Of a stretch of 64,000 bases of DNA, positions 50,519 through 59,411 are shown in pieces. The notes under the pieces were generated by a model, which ran no database searches, was not told the origin of the DNA, and saw nothing but the letters and a program-made list of their open reading frames with translations. The DNA is from Gemmiger formicilis (GTDB lineage Bacteria > Bacillota > Clostridia > Oscillospirales > Ruminococcaceae). The stretch's first letter is position 1; each line of letters opens with the position of its first letter. The translations under genes were made by a program, and so were the position numbers. The DNA is taken from the NCBI RefSeq assembly GCF_900167555.1, contig NZ_FUYF01000002.1:62001-126000 (forward strand), written 5' to 3'.

Positions 50519-51133
50519 ATGCGAGAACATAAGAACTTTTGGGACAGAAATGCAGGTTGGTATGACCGCTTTATGCGAAAAGACAGGGCGGCATACGAAA
50601 CAATGTATGGACTGATCCGTCCGGTCGTGAAAGGCAAAACAGTGCTGGAGCTTGCCACCGGCACGGGTCTGATTGCTAAAAACATCGTAAACGCGGCGGC
50701 GCATATCGAGGCAAGCGATACCTCTGCCGAAATGATCCGGGAGGCAAAACGCAGGAATCACTCTGCCAAGCTGTACTTTTCGGTGCAGGATATGTTCTGT
50801 CTGCCCTATGCGGACGAGTCCTTCGAGGTGGTGATCGTGTCCAACGCCCTGCACATCGTACCGCAGCCGGAGAAAGCCCTTGCCGAGATTCATCGGGTAC
50901 TGAGGGATGACGGCGTGTTGATCGCGCCTACCTTCACCCACGCAGAAAACTCCTTTTTCGGAAACAGGAAGGCTTTTTTTCTGAAGCTGGCGGGCTTTCC
51001 CCTACACAGCAGGTGGACGAGTGAGGAATACCTGTGTTTCCTGCAGCAAAATGGTTGGACTGTGCGGAAAAGCGATGTACTAAAGGCGTCTTTTCCGCTG
51101 ACTTATGTTGAATGCGTGAAAGCGGAGGTGTGA
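50519..51133 (+). CDS. Class I SAM-dependent methyltransferase
   Basis: 204 residues, with GAGGAGGAAGG upstream. FWDRNAGWYDRFM start, motif I VLELATGTGLIAKNI, motif II DTSAEMIREAKRRN, and FEVVIVSNALHIVPQPEKAL as motif IV, like the UbiE/MenG-type methyltransferase_11 group. First gene of a lower-GC operon with two further methyltransferases directly downstream. The substrate is unknown. Confidence 0.88.
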   Translation: MREHKNFWDRNAGWYDRFMRKDRAAYETMYGLIRPVVKGKTVLELATGTGLIAKNIVNAAAHIEASDTSAEMIREAKRRNHSAKLYFSVQDMFCLPYADESFEVVIVSNALHIVPQPEKALAEIHRVLRDDGVLIAPTFTHAENSFFGNRKAFFLKLAGFPLHSRWTSEEYLCFLQQNGWTVRKSDVLKASFPLTYVECVKAEV

Positions 51134-51134
51134 T

Positions 51135-51740
51135 ATGTCGTTCTTTGAAAACACCCGCAAGCCTGTGGGCTTTGGCGGGAAAATTATGGTTGCTATGATG
51201 AATCTGGGACACAGTCCCGTGGCGCGGTGGGGGCTTCGCTTTTTAGAGCTTGCGCCGGATGCCAGAGTGCTGGATTGCGGCTGCGGAGGAGGCGCCAATA
51301 TCAAAAGGCTGCTGAAAAAATGCCCGCAAGGCATCGTCAGAGGTGTGGATTATTCTGCTGTCAGCGTAGAGAAAGCCCGGAATTTAAACCGGACTGCCAT
51401 TCAGAAAGGGCGCTGCGCGGTGTGGCAGGGCAGCGTGGAACGTATCATCTTTGCCAAGGATTGGTTTGATGCGGTCACCGCGTTTGAAACGGTCTACTTC
51501 TGGTCGGATTTGCCGCAGTGCCTTCGGGAAGTCCGGCGGGTGTTGAAGCCCGGTGGGACCTTTCTCATCTGCAACGAAAGCAACGGTGACACGGACAAGG
51601 ACGAAAAGTGGACGGAGATCATCGGCGGCATGACCATCTACAAAGATATTGAATTAAAGGCGTATCTGGAGCAGGCGGGTTTTCAAAATATTCAGATACA
51701 CAAAAGAAAAAACTGGCTTTGCGTCACGGCACAGAAATAG
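51135..51740 (+). CDS. Class I SAM-dependent methyltransferase
   Basis: 201 residues, one base after the preceding stop. Motif I VLDCGCGGGANIKRLL, DYSAVSVEKARNLN, then FDAVTAFETVYFWSDLPQCLREVRRVLKPGG. Distinct from its neighbours at sequence level, so the three are not simple tandem duplicates. Confidence 0.9.
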   Translation: MSFFENTRKPVGFGGKIMVAMMNLGHSPVARWGLRFLELAPDARVLDCGCGGGANIKRLLKKCPQGIVRGVDYSAVSVEKARNLNRTAIQKGRCAVWQGSVERIIFAKDWFDAVTAFETVYFWSDLPQCLREVRRVLKPGGTFLICNESNGDTDKDEKWTEIIGGMTIYKDIELKAYLEQAGFQNIQIHKRKNWLCVTAQK

Positions 51741-51807
51741 GATGCAGCGGTGAACCACCCGGCATCAGAAGGGCGATTGTAATGCGGAAAAATGAGGAGA
51801 AACCCCT

Positions 51808-52491
51808 ATGGAGCGAAAAGAAGCGATCCGCGGCGCCTATCGGCTGACAGGCGGCAGCAATTTTTACGACGGTATGATCACCTGCTCAACCTTGAGCGGG
51901 AAAGCGGTATGCCGCTTGGTGTGGGATATGAACAAGGCGGAAAACGACGCCTATCTGGAAAAGGCAATGGCAGGTCTTCCTGAAAACTTCTCGGGTAAGC
52001 TGCTGGAGGTACCGGTGGGAACCGGCATTCTGACCATGCCGCTTTACCAAACGCTGCCCCAAGCGGATATTACCTGCCTTGATTACTCGCCGGACATGAT
52101 GGGGCAGGCGCAGGAAAAGGCGGACCGTCTGCACCTGAAAAATGTGACCTTCCGGCGGGGGGATGTGGGCGCATTGCCCTTTGCGGACGGTGCGTTTGAT
52201 ATTGTGTTGTCGCTGAATGGCTTTCATGCGTTCCCGGATAAAGAGGCCTCTTATCGGGAGGTCTTTCGGGTGCTGAAGCCCGGCGGTACCTTCTGCGGCT
52301 GCTTTTATGTGGCGGGAGAGTGCAAGCGGACGGACTGGTTCGTCCGGCGCGTCTATGAAAGGACAGGGTTCTTCACGCCGCCCTACGAGACGGTTTCCGG
52401 TCTGAAAGCACGGCTGGATGGAATGTATACGGATGTGGATAGGGGAAACCTGAAAAGCATGGCGTGGTTTGTCTGCCGAAAGGCAAAATAG
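51808..52491 (+). CDS. Class I SAM-dependent methyltransferase
   Basis: 227 residues from ATG 51808 after ATGAGGAG. Motif I is LLEVPVGTGILTMPLY (Pro-Val in place of the usual Gly-Cys), followed by LDYSPDMMGQAQEKA and FDIVLSLNGFHAFPDKEASYREVFRVLKPGG. It resembles methyltransferase_11 proteins. Confidence 0.88.
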   Translation: MERKEAIRGAYRLTGGSNFYDGMITCSTLSGKAVCRLVWDMNKAENDAYLEKAMAGLPENFSGKLLEVPVGTGILTMPLYQTLPQADITCLDYSPDMMGQAQEKADRLHLKNVTFRRGDVGALPFADGAFDIVLSLNGFHAFPDKEASYREVFRVLKPGGTFCGCFYVAGECKRTDWFVRRVYERTGFFTPPYETVSGLKARLDGMYTDVDRGNLKSMAWFVCRKAK

Positions 52492-52502
52492 GAGGCGATG
52501 AT

Positions 52503-53366
52503 ATGTCAAAGAAAGCAACCGAGTTTCAGAAAAAAGAAATGAGCAAGATGTACCGAGGCAAGGAGATCTTCAAGCCGCTGAATACCGGCTGGATCGACGG
52601 GAGTGTCGCCTGTGTGCGTGAATGGGTGGCGAACATCTTCTTCTACCGCAAGGGCGATACGGCCATTATGATCGATGCGGGCTATAACTACGACCGCCTT
52701 GCTGAAAAAATGAGCTGGCTCAGCATCGATCCGGCATCCGTCCGGCACATCCTCATCACGCATCAGGACACTGACCATGTGGGTGCAGTGGAGGCCGACA
52801 GTCCGGGACTATTCCGGGACGCAAAGCTCTACATCGGCGAGGTTGAGAACCGCTATCTGACCGGCGAAGTGCGCCGCAAGGTGATCTATCGCCTGTACAA
52901 GCTGCCGCAGGTCACGATCCACAACGAAAAGGTACTGTTGCATGACGGCGAGGTTTTCGATATTGGCGGCATCAAAATCGAATGCTTCCTTGTCCCCGGT
53001 CATACCTGGGGGCACATGGTATATCTCATTGACGATAAGTATCTGTTCACCGGCGACACGCTGTGGTTCGGTGCGGACGGCGGATACAGCTTTATTTCCT
53101 CTCTGGCAGAGGATAATAAGCTGGCTGTGCAGTCACTGGCGGAGCTGGAACGGAAACTGCGCGCCCGTGGTCTGCATCCGTATTTCATCACCGGTCACAC
53201 GGGATGGACGGACAATTTGGAATTTGCTTTTGCCCATAAGGACAAGCTCTGTTCGCCATTCAAGAAACGGGTACACGACCCGTCGGCACCCTATGATGCC
53301 TACGACGAATCGGACGACACCGAAGAAAATGCAAAGAGCGGTTTTCTGAAAGGCGTGGGAAGATGA
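52503..53366 (+). CDS. Metallo-beta-lactamase-fold hydrolase
   Basis: 287 residues from ATG 52503 with AGGAGG upstream. The metal motif is THQDTDHVG: the canonical HxHxDH has Asp for the second His. PGHTWGHMVYLID, FTGDTLWFG and ITGHTGW supply the other ligands. MBL-fold enzymes hydrolyse esters, thioesters, lactones or lactams; the operon suggests a small-molecule substrate. The stop overlaps the next ATG. Confidence 0.88.
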   Translation: MSKKATEFQKKEMSKMYRGKEIFKPLNTGWIDGSVACVREWVANIFFYRKGDTAIMIDAGYNYDRLAEKMSWLSIDPASVRHILITHQDTDHVGAVEADSPGLFRDAKLYIGEVENRYLTGEVRRKVIYRLYKLPQVTIHNEKVLLHDGEVFDIGGIKIECFLVPGHTWGHMVYLIDDKYLFTGDTLWFGADGGYSFISSLAEDNKLAVQSLAELERKLRARGLHPYFITGHTGWTDNLEFAFAHKDKLCSPFKKRVHDPSAPYDAYDESDDTEENAKSGFLKGVGR

Positions 53367-54064
53367 AGGACAGCGAATTACAAATTGACCGCAGCTGCCA
53401 TGTGCTGTATTCCAAGCCCTGCAAAAAGGAAATACTGGCGAAAATCGCCCTGCACTATCCGGAAGCAGAGCGGGAGACAGTATGGGAAAAGGTGCAGCGG
53501 CAGTACGCGGTCTTTCTCTCCGACTGGCGCACCGACTTGGGCGGCAAAAAGAACTTCCACAACGGCGTAGGCGGCACCTACGACTGCATCGCCTTCATGA
53601 GCTATTATGTGGTCTGCAAAGCAGTTACTTCGTTCCGTGAAATCGAAGAGATGGAGGAAAATCTGATTCTTCCGACTTTCCGCAAGCTGAAAATTGTGGA
53701 CTGCAACAAGCCGTTCTGGAGGAAGCTGATGTATAAGGCGTTTGTTCGTGCGAAAAGCGGCTGCGACAAATGGCACGATTACGAGATGTCGGTTGCGCCT
53801 TATGAAATCGACAAGCCTATTTATTATGAATTTACGGCGTGCCCTGCAGCGGAGTTTGCTATCCGGCACGGTCTTACGGACATCATGCCCGCCCTGTGCA
53901 ATGTGGACTATGCGTCCATGGAACTGCTCCATGCCAAGCTGGTGCGGACGACCACCTGCGTGGACGGCTGCCGATGCGACTACACCATCTGCGGCGATAA
54001 AGACCCGTATTTGAAGGGACATCCCGAATACCGGGATGAGGCGGGCTTCAGGAGGAATCGGTAA
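53363..54064 (+). CDS. L-2-amino-thiazoline-4-carboxylate hydrolase-like protein
   Basis: 233 residues, ATGA overlap with the MBL gene. FECPAAEFAIRHG-like FTACPAAEFAIRHGLTDIMPALCNVDY and the late TTTCVDGCRCDYTICGDKDP match the ATC-hydrolase family, which opens a thiazoline ring to give cysteine derivatives in Pseudomonas. Clostridial members are common and mostly uncharacterised. The conserved cysteines at the C-terminus may be catalytic or metal-binding. A second homologue ends this operon (57117). Confidence 0.8.
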   Translation: MKDSELQIDRSCHVLYSKPCKKEILAKIALHYPEAERETVWEKVQRQYAVFLSDWRTDLGGKKNFHNGVGGTYDCIAFMSYYVVCKAVTSFREIEEMEENLILPTFRKLKIVDCNKPFWRKLMYKAFVRAKSGCDKWHDYEMSVAPYEIDKPIYYEFTACPAAEFAIRHGLTDIMPALCNVDYASMELLHAKLVRTTTCVDGCRCDYTICGDKDPYLKGHPEYRDEAGFRRNR

Positions 54065-54555
54065 TGCTTTTACAGGTGATTTTGGAAGGCATCGGGCTGG
54101 GCGTTCTGCTCATTTTGGTTTGCGCCATCGGTATCCGCAAGGGCGCGGTGGGTATGGTGCATCTTTACAGCCCGGCGGTGCAGCAGCGGTGCGTGAAGCT
54201 GGGACTTACAACACACGAGAAAATCAAGCGCAATTCTCTACTTTTCAAAGCCGTCTGCGTTCCCGGCTATATTGGCTATGTGCTGGTTTGCGTCTATGGG
54301 ATAAACGGTGCGCGCAGCTTTGCGGCGGGCTTCTGGCAGCTGCTTGTCATCTTGTCCGTTATGAATCTCATTGACCGCTTTTTGATCGATGGCTACTGGG
54401 TGGGGCACACGAACGCATGGACGATTCCCGGAACAGAAGATCTAAAGCCGTACATCACCGCAAAAGACAAGCAGAAAAAATGGCTTTTCGGTACGGTAGG
54501 TATGGCAGTCATAGCGGCGGTGCTGGCGGTCCTTATGACGGCTTTTATTCACTGA
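54064..54555 (+). CDS. Small membrane protein, unknown
   Basis: 163 residues, start overlapping the previous stop by one base. Four likely membrane helices: about 3-25, 62-82, 85-105 and 138-160. The connecting loop DRFLIDGYWVGHTNAWTIPGTEDLKPYI is polar and conserved-looking. I cannot name its family. Confidence 0.7.
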   Translation: MLLQVILEGIGLGVLLILVCAIGIRKGAVGMVHLYSPAVQQRCVKLGLTTHEKIKRNSLLFKAVCVPGYIGYVLVCVYGINGARSFAAGFWQLLVILSVMNLIDRFLIDGYWVGHTNAWTIPGTEDLKPYITAKDKQKKWLFGTVGMAVIAAVLAVLMTAFIH

Positions 54556-54569
54556 GGAAAGGAGAGACA

Positions 54570-55358
54570 ATGAAGTTTAAGACATTGGGGAATCGAAATG
54601 CTCCCGCTGTTTTGTTTTTTCACGCAATGGGCGTGACGGGGGAGAGCAGCGAACCGGTTGCAAACTATTTACAGAATCGGTATTTCTGTATTCTGCCTAC
54701 TTCCACGGTGTACTGCAAAGGGCAGAAATATGTCAGCAAGGCAGACGAGGTTTGTCAGGTGGAAGCATATCTGAAATCACAGGGAGTGGAACGCCTTGAA
54801 CTGGTTGTGGCTTCCTCAATCGGTGCCGACCTTGCCATGGCGTTTTTGACAAGTACAGAATTGCCCATCGGACACGTTTTCTTTGACGGCGGGCAGTTTG
54901 CGCAAATCGCAAAAGGTACGCGCCGCGTTATGACGCCGTTTTTGTATTTCGCTATCAAGAGCCTGTATTGGTCAAAGGGCGGCACACTGAAAAAGATTTT
55001 GTGGTGTGACGATGATTCCATAAAGCCGTATTTTATAGCCGCAGGCGAAAATCTGACCTATACAAATCTGCGGCGGCAGATTTTGGACAGCTTGGAGGAT
55101 AAACCCTTTCAGTCACTTTCCAAAGAACTGCAAAGGCATATTTATTTCGAGTTTGGCAGCATAGAAGAGCATTTCAAATACCGTCAGGCAGTGATGGAAG
55201 CCTACCCCTGCGGCAATTACCCCGTGTTTGAGGGATACGATCACATGCAATATCAGATTCGTGACCCGCAAGGCTTTGCTGAAATGCTGACATATATCGC
55301 TGCGCATGACGGTATGCCGAAGCTGCCGTTTATCAGAAAGTGTGAGGACCCGATATGA
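54570..55358 (+). CDS. Alpha/beta hydrolase
   Basis: 262 residues from ATG 54570 after GGAAAGGAG. AVLFFHAMGVTGESSEP forms the oxyanion strand, VVASSIGADLAMAF is the nucleophile elbow (Ser in A-S-S-I-G), and GYDHMQYQIRDPQGFAEML supplies the terminal His. Probably an esterase or thioesterase acting with the methyltransferases. Stop overlaps the next start (ATGA). Confidence 0.78.
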   Translation: MKFKTLGNRNAPAVLFFHAMGVTGESSEPVANYLQNRYFCILPTSTVYCKGQKYVSKADEVCQVEAYLKSQGVERLELVVASSIGADLAMAFLTSTELPIGHVFFDGGQFAQIAKGTRRVMTPFLYFAIKSLYWSKGGTLKKILWCDDDSIKPYFIAAGENLTYTNLRRQILDSLEDKPFQSLSKELQRHIYFEFGSIEEHFKYRQAVMEAYPCGNYPVFEGYDHMQYQIRDPQGFAEMLTYIAAHDGMPKLPFIRKCEDPI

Positions 55359-56197
55359 AATACAGGATTGAGAAAAACACCGTGCAGGAAACGTTAATTC
55401 TTCCGCTGTATTCCCGGAAGCTGTGCACAGAGCTGTATCCGAACCTTTACCGGGACGAAACGGCGGTGCGTCTGATCGACCAGATCGACTACGACTTTTC
55501 AGAGGCAGAGAAAAACGCCCGCAGCCTGATGCAGCGTTTCGGTGCGCTGGAGGTCGCCATGCGGCAGAATGACCTTGCCTTTGAAGTGCAGGCATACCTG
55601 AAAACCCATCCTAGCGCAGCGGTGGTCAACCTCGGCTGCGGGCTGGATAACACCGGCAAAGCCTGCGACAATGGCAGATGCAAGATCTACAATCTGGACT
55701 TCCCCGATGTTATCGCCTTGCGGCAGCAGCTTCTGCCCGCCGGGGAACGGGAGCAAAACATCCCCTGCGACCTGAAAGATCCCGCATGGTTTGACAAGAT
55801 CGATGCCTCCGGCGGGGCGGTGTTCTTTGCCTCCGGGGTATTCTATTACTTCCTGACGGAGCAGGTCAGGGCGCTGGTGCAGGGGATGGCGAATGCTTTC
55901 CCCGGCGGGGTGCTGGTCTTTGATGCCGCCAACCGCACGGCGGTGAAGATGATTGCAAAAACGTGGCTCAGGACGGCGAAAATCAAGGATGTGGGCGCGT
56001 ATTTCGCGGTTTCCGATGCGGAAGGGGAGCTTTCTCCATGGGACAGCCGTTTGCAAGTATCCAGCAGGGGCTATATGCTGGGGTACAACGATTTGAAAGA
56101 CCCTTCCGTCAGCGGCTTTTTCCGATTCCTCGCTAAGGTCGGGGACAACGGGATGAAAATGCAGATCGTGAAGATCGGATTTGGAGACAAGCTATGA
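55355..56197 (+). CDS. LCM-family methyltransferase
   Basis: 280 residues. VVNLGCGLDNTGKAC, IYNLDFPDVIALRQQLLP and FFASGVFYYFLTEQVRALVQGMA match the leucine-carboxyl-methyltransferase-like family (Tcmp/PPM type), which methylates carboxylates or hydroxyls. It is the fourth methyltransferase of the block. ATGA overlap with the next gene. Confidence 0.85.
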   Translation: MKYRIEKNTVQETLILPLYSRKLCTELYPNLYRDETAVRLIDQIDYDFSEAEKNARSLMQRFGALEVAMRQNDLAFEVQAYLKTHPSAAVVNLGCGLDNTGKACDNGRCKIYNLDFPDVIALRQQLLPAGEREQNIPCDLKDPAWFDKIDASGGAVFFASGVFYYFLTEQVRALVQGMANAFPGGVLVFDAANRTAVKMIAKTWLRTAKIKDVGAYFAVSDAEGELSPWDSRLQVSSRGYMLGYNDLKDPSVSGFFRFLAKVGDNGMKMQIVKIGFGDKL

Positions 56198-57120
56198 AAA
56201 TTCTGGTATATGGTGCAGGCGTTCTGGGGTGCAATCTGGCAAGAAATCTGCTGCGCGCCGGAAAGGATGTCACTCTGCTTGCGCGGGGTAACTGGGCTGC
56301 GGAGATCAAGCAGAACGGCCTGCGGATCAAGGATAAGTTTTCGCTCCGCACCTCGGTCAGCCGCATTCCGGTGGTGACGGAACTTGCACCGGATGCAATG
56401 TACGATGTGATCTTTGTGGTCCTGCGCTATACACAGCTGGATTCCGTTCTGGACACGCTGCGGGCGAACCGGACGAAGAACATCGTTTTTGTGGGGAACA
56501 ATGTGCAGGCGAGGGCGCTGGCGGCGGCGCTGCCGGGGAAGAACATCCTGTTTGCCTTTGCGCTTTCTGCCGGGCATCGGGAGGCTGACCGGGTGGTCTC
56601 CATCGACCTGAAAAAGATCACCATCGGACAGCTGCCGGATGCAACCTCCAATAAACAGCTGATCGGGCGCATCTTCCACGGCACAAAATATAAGGTTGTT
56701 TACGAGCCGAACATGGAGGACTATCTGCTCTGCCATGCCGCGTTTGTGATGCCTGCGGCCTTCGCCTGCTATAAGACAGACGGCGACTTGAAAAAGCTCA
56801 GGGGAGATACCGCGTACCTGAACCGTGTGCTGGATGCCAACATCGAGGGATACCGCGCCATCCGAGATGCCGGGCACACCATTCTGCCCAAGGAGGATGC
56901 AGACTTTGAAGGAGAGAAATACCGCAAGACCTGCCTGCGCTTTTTCAAGCTGATGTGTGCCACCTCGCTGGGCAAGCTCTGCGCCTCCGACCACGCCATG
57001 AACGCCATCGATGAAATGAGTGCGCTGAACCGGGATCTCAAGAAATTTTTCGATGCGAACGGCGCAGCCTACCCGGTGTGGCAGGCACTGGAAGCGGAAG
57101 CCGGGAGGTATCTGCAATGA
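56194..57120 (+). CDS. Ketopantoate-reductase-like (PanE/ApbA family) protein
   Basis: 308 residues. The N-terminal Rossmann motif MKILVYGAGVLGCNLARNLL binds NAD(P)H, followed by LLARGNWAAEIKQNGLRIKD as in PanE; the C-terminal helical domain has the family's Lys/Glu region less clearly. No pantothenate genes are adjacent, so it probably reduces another keto-acid in this cluster. The next start overlaps its stop. Confidence 0.8.
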   Translation: MKILVYGAGVLGCNLARNLLRAGKDVTLLARGNWAAEIKQNGLRIKDKFSLRTSVSRIPVVTELAPDAMYDVIFVVLRYTQLDSVLDTLRANRTKNIVFVGNNVQARALAAALPGKNILFAFALSAGHREADRVVSIDLKKITIGQLPDATSNKQLIGRIFHGTKYKVVYEPNMEDYLLCHAAFVMPAAFACYKTDGDLKKLRGDTAYLNRVLDANIEGYRAIRDAGHTILPKEDADFEGEKYRKTCLRFFKLMCATSLGKLCASDHAMNAIDEMSALNRDLKKFFDANGAAYPVWQALEAEAGRYLQ

Positions 57121-57755
57121 AATACGCCGGAATGCCCTTTGGGATGTGGGCGCTGTTTGCCGGTTCCTTTCAAAAGCAGCTGACCGCGGTGCTGGGCTAT
57201 GATGCAGACACTGCAAAAGCCATCACGAAAAAGGCAAAGCCACAATACCGGCAGATCATTGCTGGTTTGCCGGAGTTTGAAAAGGCCGACCGCTTCAAGA
57301 TGAATCTTGTCAACTGCGCAATGCTCGGCGCGTTCATCCTCTCCATGCCGCAGCGCCCGGAGGTGGACAGGCTGACGGATTACTACGCAAAAGCCATGAT
57401 GACAGCGCCCGTGCAGTGGTTCTGCCGCAAAAGCGGAAAAAGCAAATTTACCCCAAAGGATATTGCCGCTATGAAAGCCACTGCCGCCCTGAAAGCCGCC
57501 GACCGCAACCCCTATTCGTGGAACATGGAGTTTTACGAATACCCGGATGGCAGCGGCTACGAGGGACGCTTTACCAAATGCGGCATCTGTGTGCTGATGA
57601 AGGAGCTGGGACTGTACGACCTGACCCCTGCTTTGTGCCATCTGGACTACACCATGAGCGAAGCGGGCGGCGTGACAAATTTTGTGCGGCAGTATACCCT
57701 TGCCTCCGGCGGAGCCTACTGCGATTGCGGGTACAAAAAGAAGAAAAATAAATAG
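57117..57755 (+). CDS. Second ATC-hydrolase-like protein
   Basis: 212 residues from ATG 57117. YEGRFTKCGICVLMKELGLYDLTPALCHLDYTM and the terminal GGAYCDCGYKKKK parallel the protein at 53363-54064 (FTACPAAEFA..., CNVDY, CRCDY), though the pair is divergent. Two members of this family in one operon suggest a heteromeric enzyme or successive steps on a sulfur/nitrogen heterocycle; that is inference. Confidence 0.72.
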   Translation: MKYAGMPFGMWALFAGSFQKQLTAVLGYDADTAKAITKKAKPQYRQIIAGLPEFEKADRFKMNLVNCAMLGAFILSMPQRPEVDRLTDYYAKAMMTAPVQWFCRKSGKSKFTPKDIAAMKATAALKAADRNPYSWNMEFYEYPDGSGYEGRFTKCGICVLMKELGLYDLTPALCHLDYTMSEAGGVTNFVRQYTLASGGAYCDCGYKKKKNK

Positions 57756-57767
57756 GAGAAGCGCACG

Positions 57768-57902
57768 ATGCCTGTCAAGTCGATAACAGAGGAAGAAATT
57801 TACGGTATCGGTCATACTTTCGGCTATTATGACTACGGAGAGGAAACGGGAATGTCCGCTGCCTTTTCCGGGAAAGAAGCACAAAAGAAGCAAGGCATAT
57901 AG
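57768..57902 (+). pseudogene. 44-aa ORF, probably the truncated 5' end of a last operon gene
   Basis: GGAGAAG precedes ATG 57768. The frame MPVKSITEEEIYGIGHTFGY... reads like the N-terminus of a larger enzyme (GNAT-like by impression), then runs into AT-rich unrelated sequence and stops at TAG. It may mark the right edge of the acquired block. Confidence 0.45.
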
Positions 57903-57941
57903 TCGATTTTTGTTACAAATGCGGCTATTTTGTCAAAAGAC

Positions 57942-57970
57942 TTGCGAAACCTACGATTTTGTGTTATTAT
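57942..57970 (+). promoter_or_regulatory. Promoter of the G5-3D gene
   Basis: TTGCGA (57942-57947), 17-bp spacer, TATTAT (57965-57970). Confidence 0.7.
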
Positions 57971-58084
57971 TTCAATTCGAAACCGCAAAGACTGAAATAT
58001 CAATAACACATCCTCTGCGCCGCATAAGTTCGGCAAGCGCTGATTTCTGCTGCGCAGCAAAAGCTTTATCCCACAGCATTTATG

Positions 58085-58115
58085 GCGTCGGTCCTTGTGG
58101 GCCGGCGCCTTTTCT
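58085..58115 (+). terminator. Terminator-like hairpin in the leader of the G5-3D gene
   Basis: GGCGTCGG pairs with CCGGCGCC (one wobble), followed by TTTTC, about 25 bases before the AAAAAAGGAGG ribosome site. Because it lies between promoter and gene, it may act as an attenuator. The 160-nt leader does not match the ydaO (c-di-AMP) consensus as I know it. Confidence 0.5.
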
Positions 58116-58138
58116 ATGGCAAAAAAGGAGGCTTTCTC

Positions 58139-59272
58139 ATGGCCTTATCCGTAAAAACAAGGGAGCATATCCGCCGCTGGGCGGCGCTGGCGGGCCCCAA
58201 GTGGGGGGCACTGCTGGGCGGGGCGGCAGCGCTGGCAGCGGCCATCGCGTTTACCGGGGCGGCGCTGCACTTTACCACCGTCGCCGATACCCACGGCGAT
58301 ACCGTGCGCATTTTGACGGCAGCCACCGATCTGGCTGCCGTTCTGCAGCAGTCCGACACGCCGCCGCTGGGCGAGCACGACGAAGCCGTCTGGTCCCAGA
58401 CCGAGGACGGGGAGCGGCTGGACGTCCTGCGCGCCTACACGGTGCCGGTCACGGCGGACGGCGCAATGCAGGAGCTGACCGTCACCGGCACGCACACAAC
58501 GGCGGAGCTGCTTGAGCGCGCCGGGCTGACCTACACGGCGGACGACCTGCTGACCCCCGCAGCGGATGAAATCGTCCCCGAGGGCAGCGGCATCACGGTG
58601 CAGCGCGTTACCTACAACGAGTACACTGTCGATGAGGTCGTCCCCACCGAGATCGAGGAGATCCCGACGAGCCTGTTCTACCGCAAGCAGAGCAAGGTCA
58701 TGACCCTGGAGGAGGGACACGATGGGCAGGACACCGTTGTCTACCGCGAGAAGTGGATCGACGGCGAGTGGGCCGAGACGAATGAGATCGAGCGTGTGAA
58801 TGAGGCCGAGATGGTGCCCACCGTGCAGAAAATTTACGGCGAGCAGGCTCCCGTTTCCGGCTTTGTCGGGCCGGATGTGGTCGACGGCGTACCCGTCGAG
58901 GGCGTCGCCGCAACCTATACGGGGCAGCGTGCCACGGGTTATTCCGCCTCCGCCACGGCCAAGGGTGCCAGCGGACGCCGACTGACCTACGGCACAGTGG
59001 CCATCAATCCGGGCGTCATACCTTACGGCTCTCTGCTGTACATTACCAGCGACGATGGAAAGTTCGTCTATGGCTACGCCTACGCCGCCGACACCGGCAC
59101 GGCTCTGGTGCAGGGAAAGGCTTTCATTGATCTGTACTATGAGACGTACGAGGAGTCGGTGGAGAACGCGGTTATCCCTGTCACGGTCTACGTGCTGGAT
59201 GACGAGACTGCCGCCCGGTATAAAGAGCAGAACGACGCAATTTTAGAGGCGGATACGGTTGTAGGAAGATAA
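58139..59272 (+). CDS. Secreted G5-domain / 3D-domain cell-wall protein (YabE/RpfB-like)
   Basis: 377 residues from ATG 58139. A basic start and one membrane segment (about 22-45) act as signal anchor. A DUF348-like region (HGDTVRILTAATDLAAVLQQ, TTAELLERAGL) leads to a G5 domain (about 160-240, VTYNEYTVDEVVPTEIEEIP...). The C-terminal 3D domain (TYGTVAINPGVIPYGSLLYI...; the Asp triad includes YAADTG) resembles MltA-type lytic activity. It probably remodels peptidoglycan during growth or germination. Confidence 0.9.
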   Translation: MALSVKTREHIRRWAALAGPKWGALLGGAAALAAAIAFTGAALHFTTVADTHGDTVRILTAATDLAAVLQQSDTPPLGEHDEAVWSQTEDGERLDVLRAYTVPVTADGAMQELTVTGTHTTAELLERAGLTYTADDLLTPAADEIVPEGSGITVQRVTYNEYTVDEVVPTEIEEIPTSLFYRKQSKVMTLEEGHDGQDTVVYREKWIDGEWAETNEIERVNEAEMVPTVQKIYGEQAPVSGFVGPDVVDGVPVEGVAATYTGQRATGYSASATAKGASGRRLTYGTVAINPGVIPYGSLLYITSDDGKFVYGYAYAADTGTALVQGKAFIDLYYETYEESVENAVIPVTVYVLDDETAARYKEQNDAILEADTVVGR

Positions 59273-59321
59273 AAGCGCTGCCGCCCTCAATTTTCCCGCA
59301 AATGACTGTTTGCCTTATACG

Positions 59322-59348
59322 CGCGGGCCGGGCATGCCCGGCCCCTAC
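59322..59348. repeat. Family-A repeat
   Basis: GCGGGCCGGGCATGCCCGGC followed by CCCTAC. Confidence 0.85.
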
Positions 59349-59360
59349 AAAACTGAAAAA

Positions 59361-59400
59361 ACAGGGGCGTGAATCCATAACGGTTCACGCCCCTGCTTTT
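59361..59400. terminator. Bidirectional terminator between G5-3D gene and upp
   Basis: AGGGGCGTGAA pairs with TTCACGCCCCT (59363-59394), with T-rich DNA on the plus side and A-rich (T-run on minus) on the other. Confidence 0.88.
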
Positions 59401-59411
59401 ATTTTAAAGTC

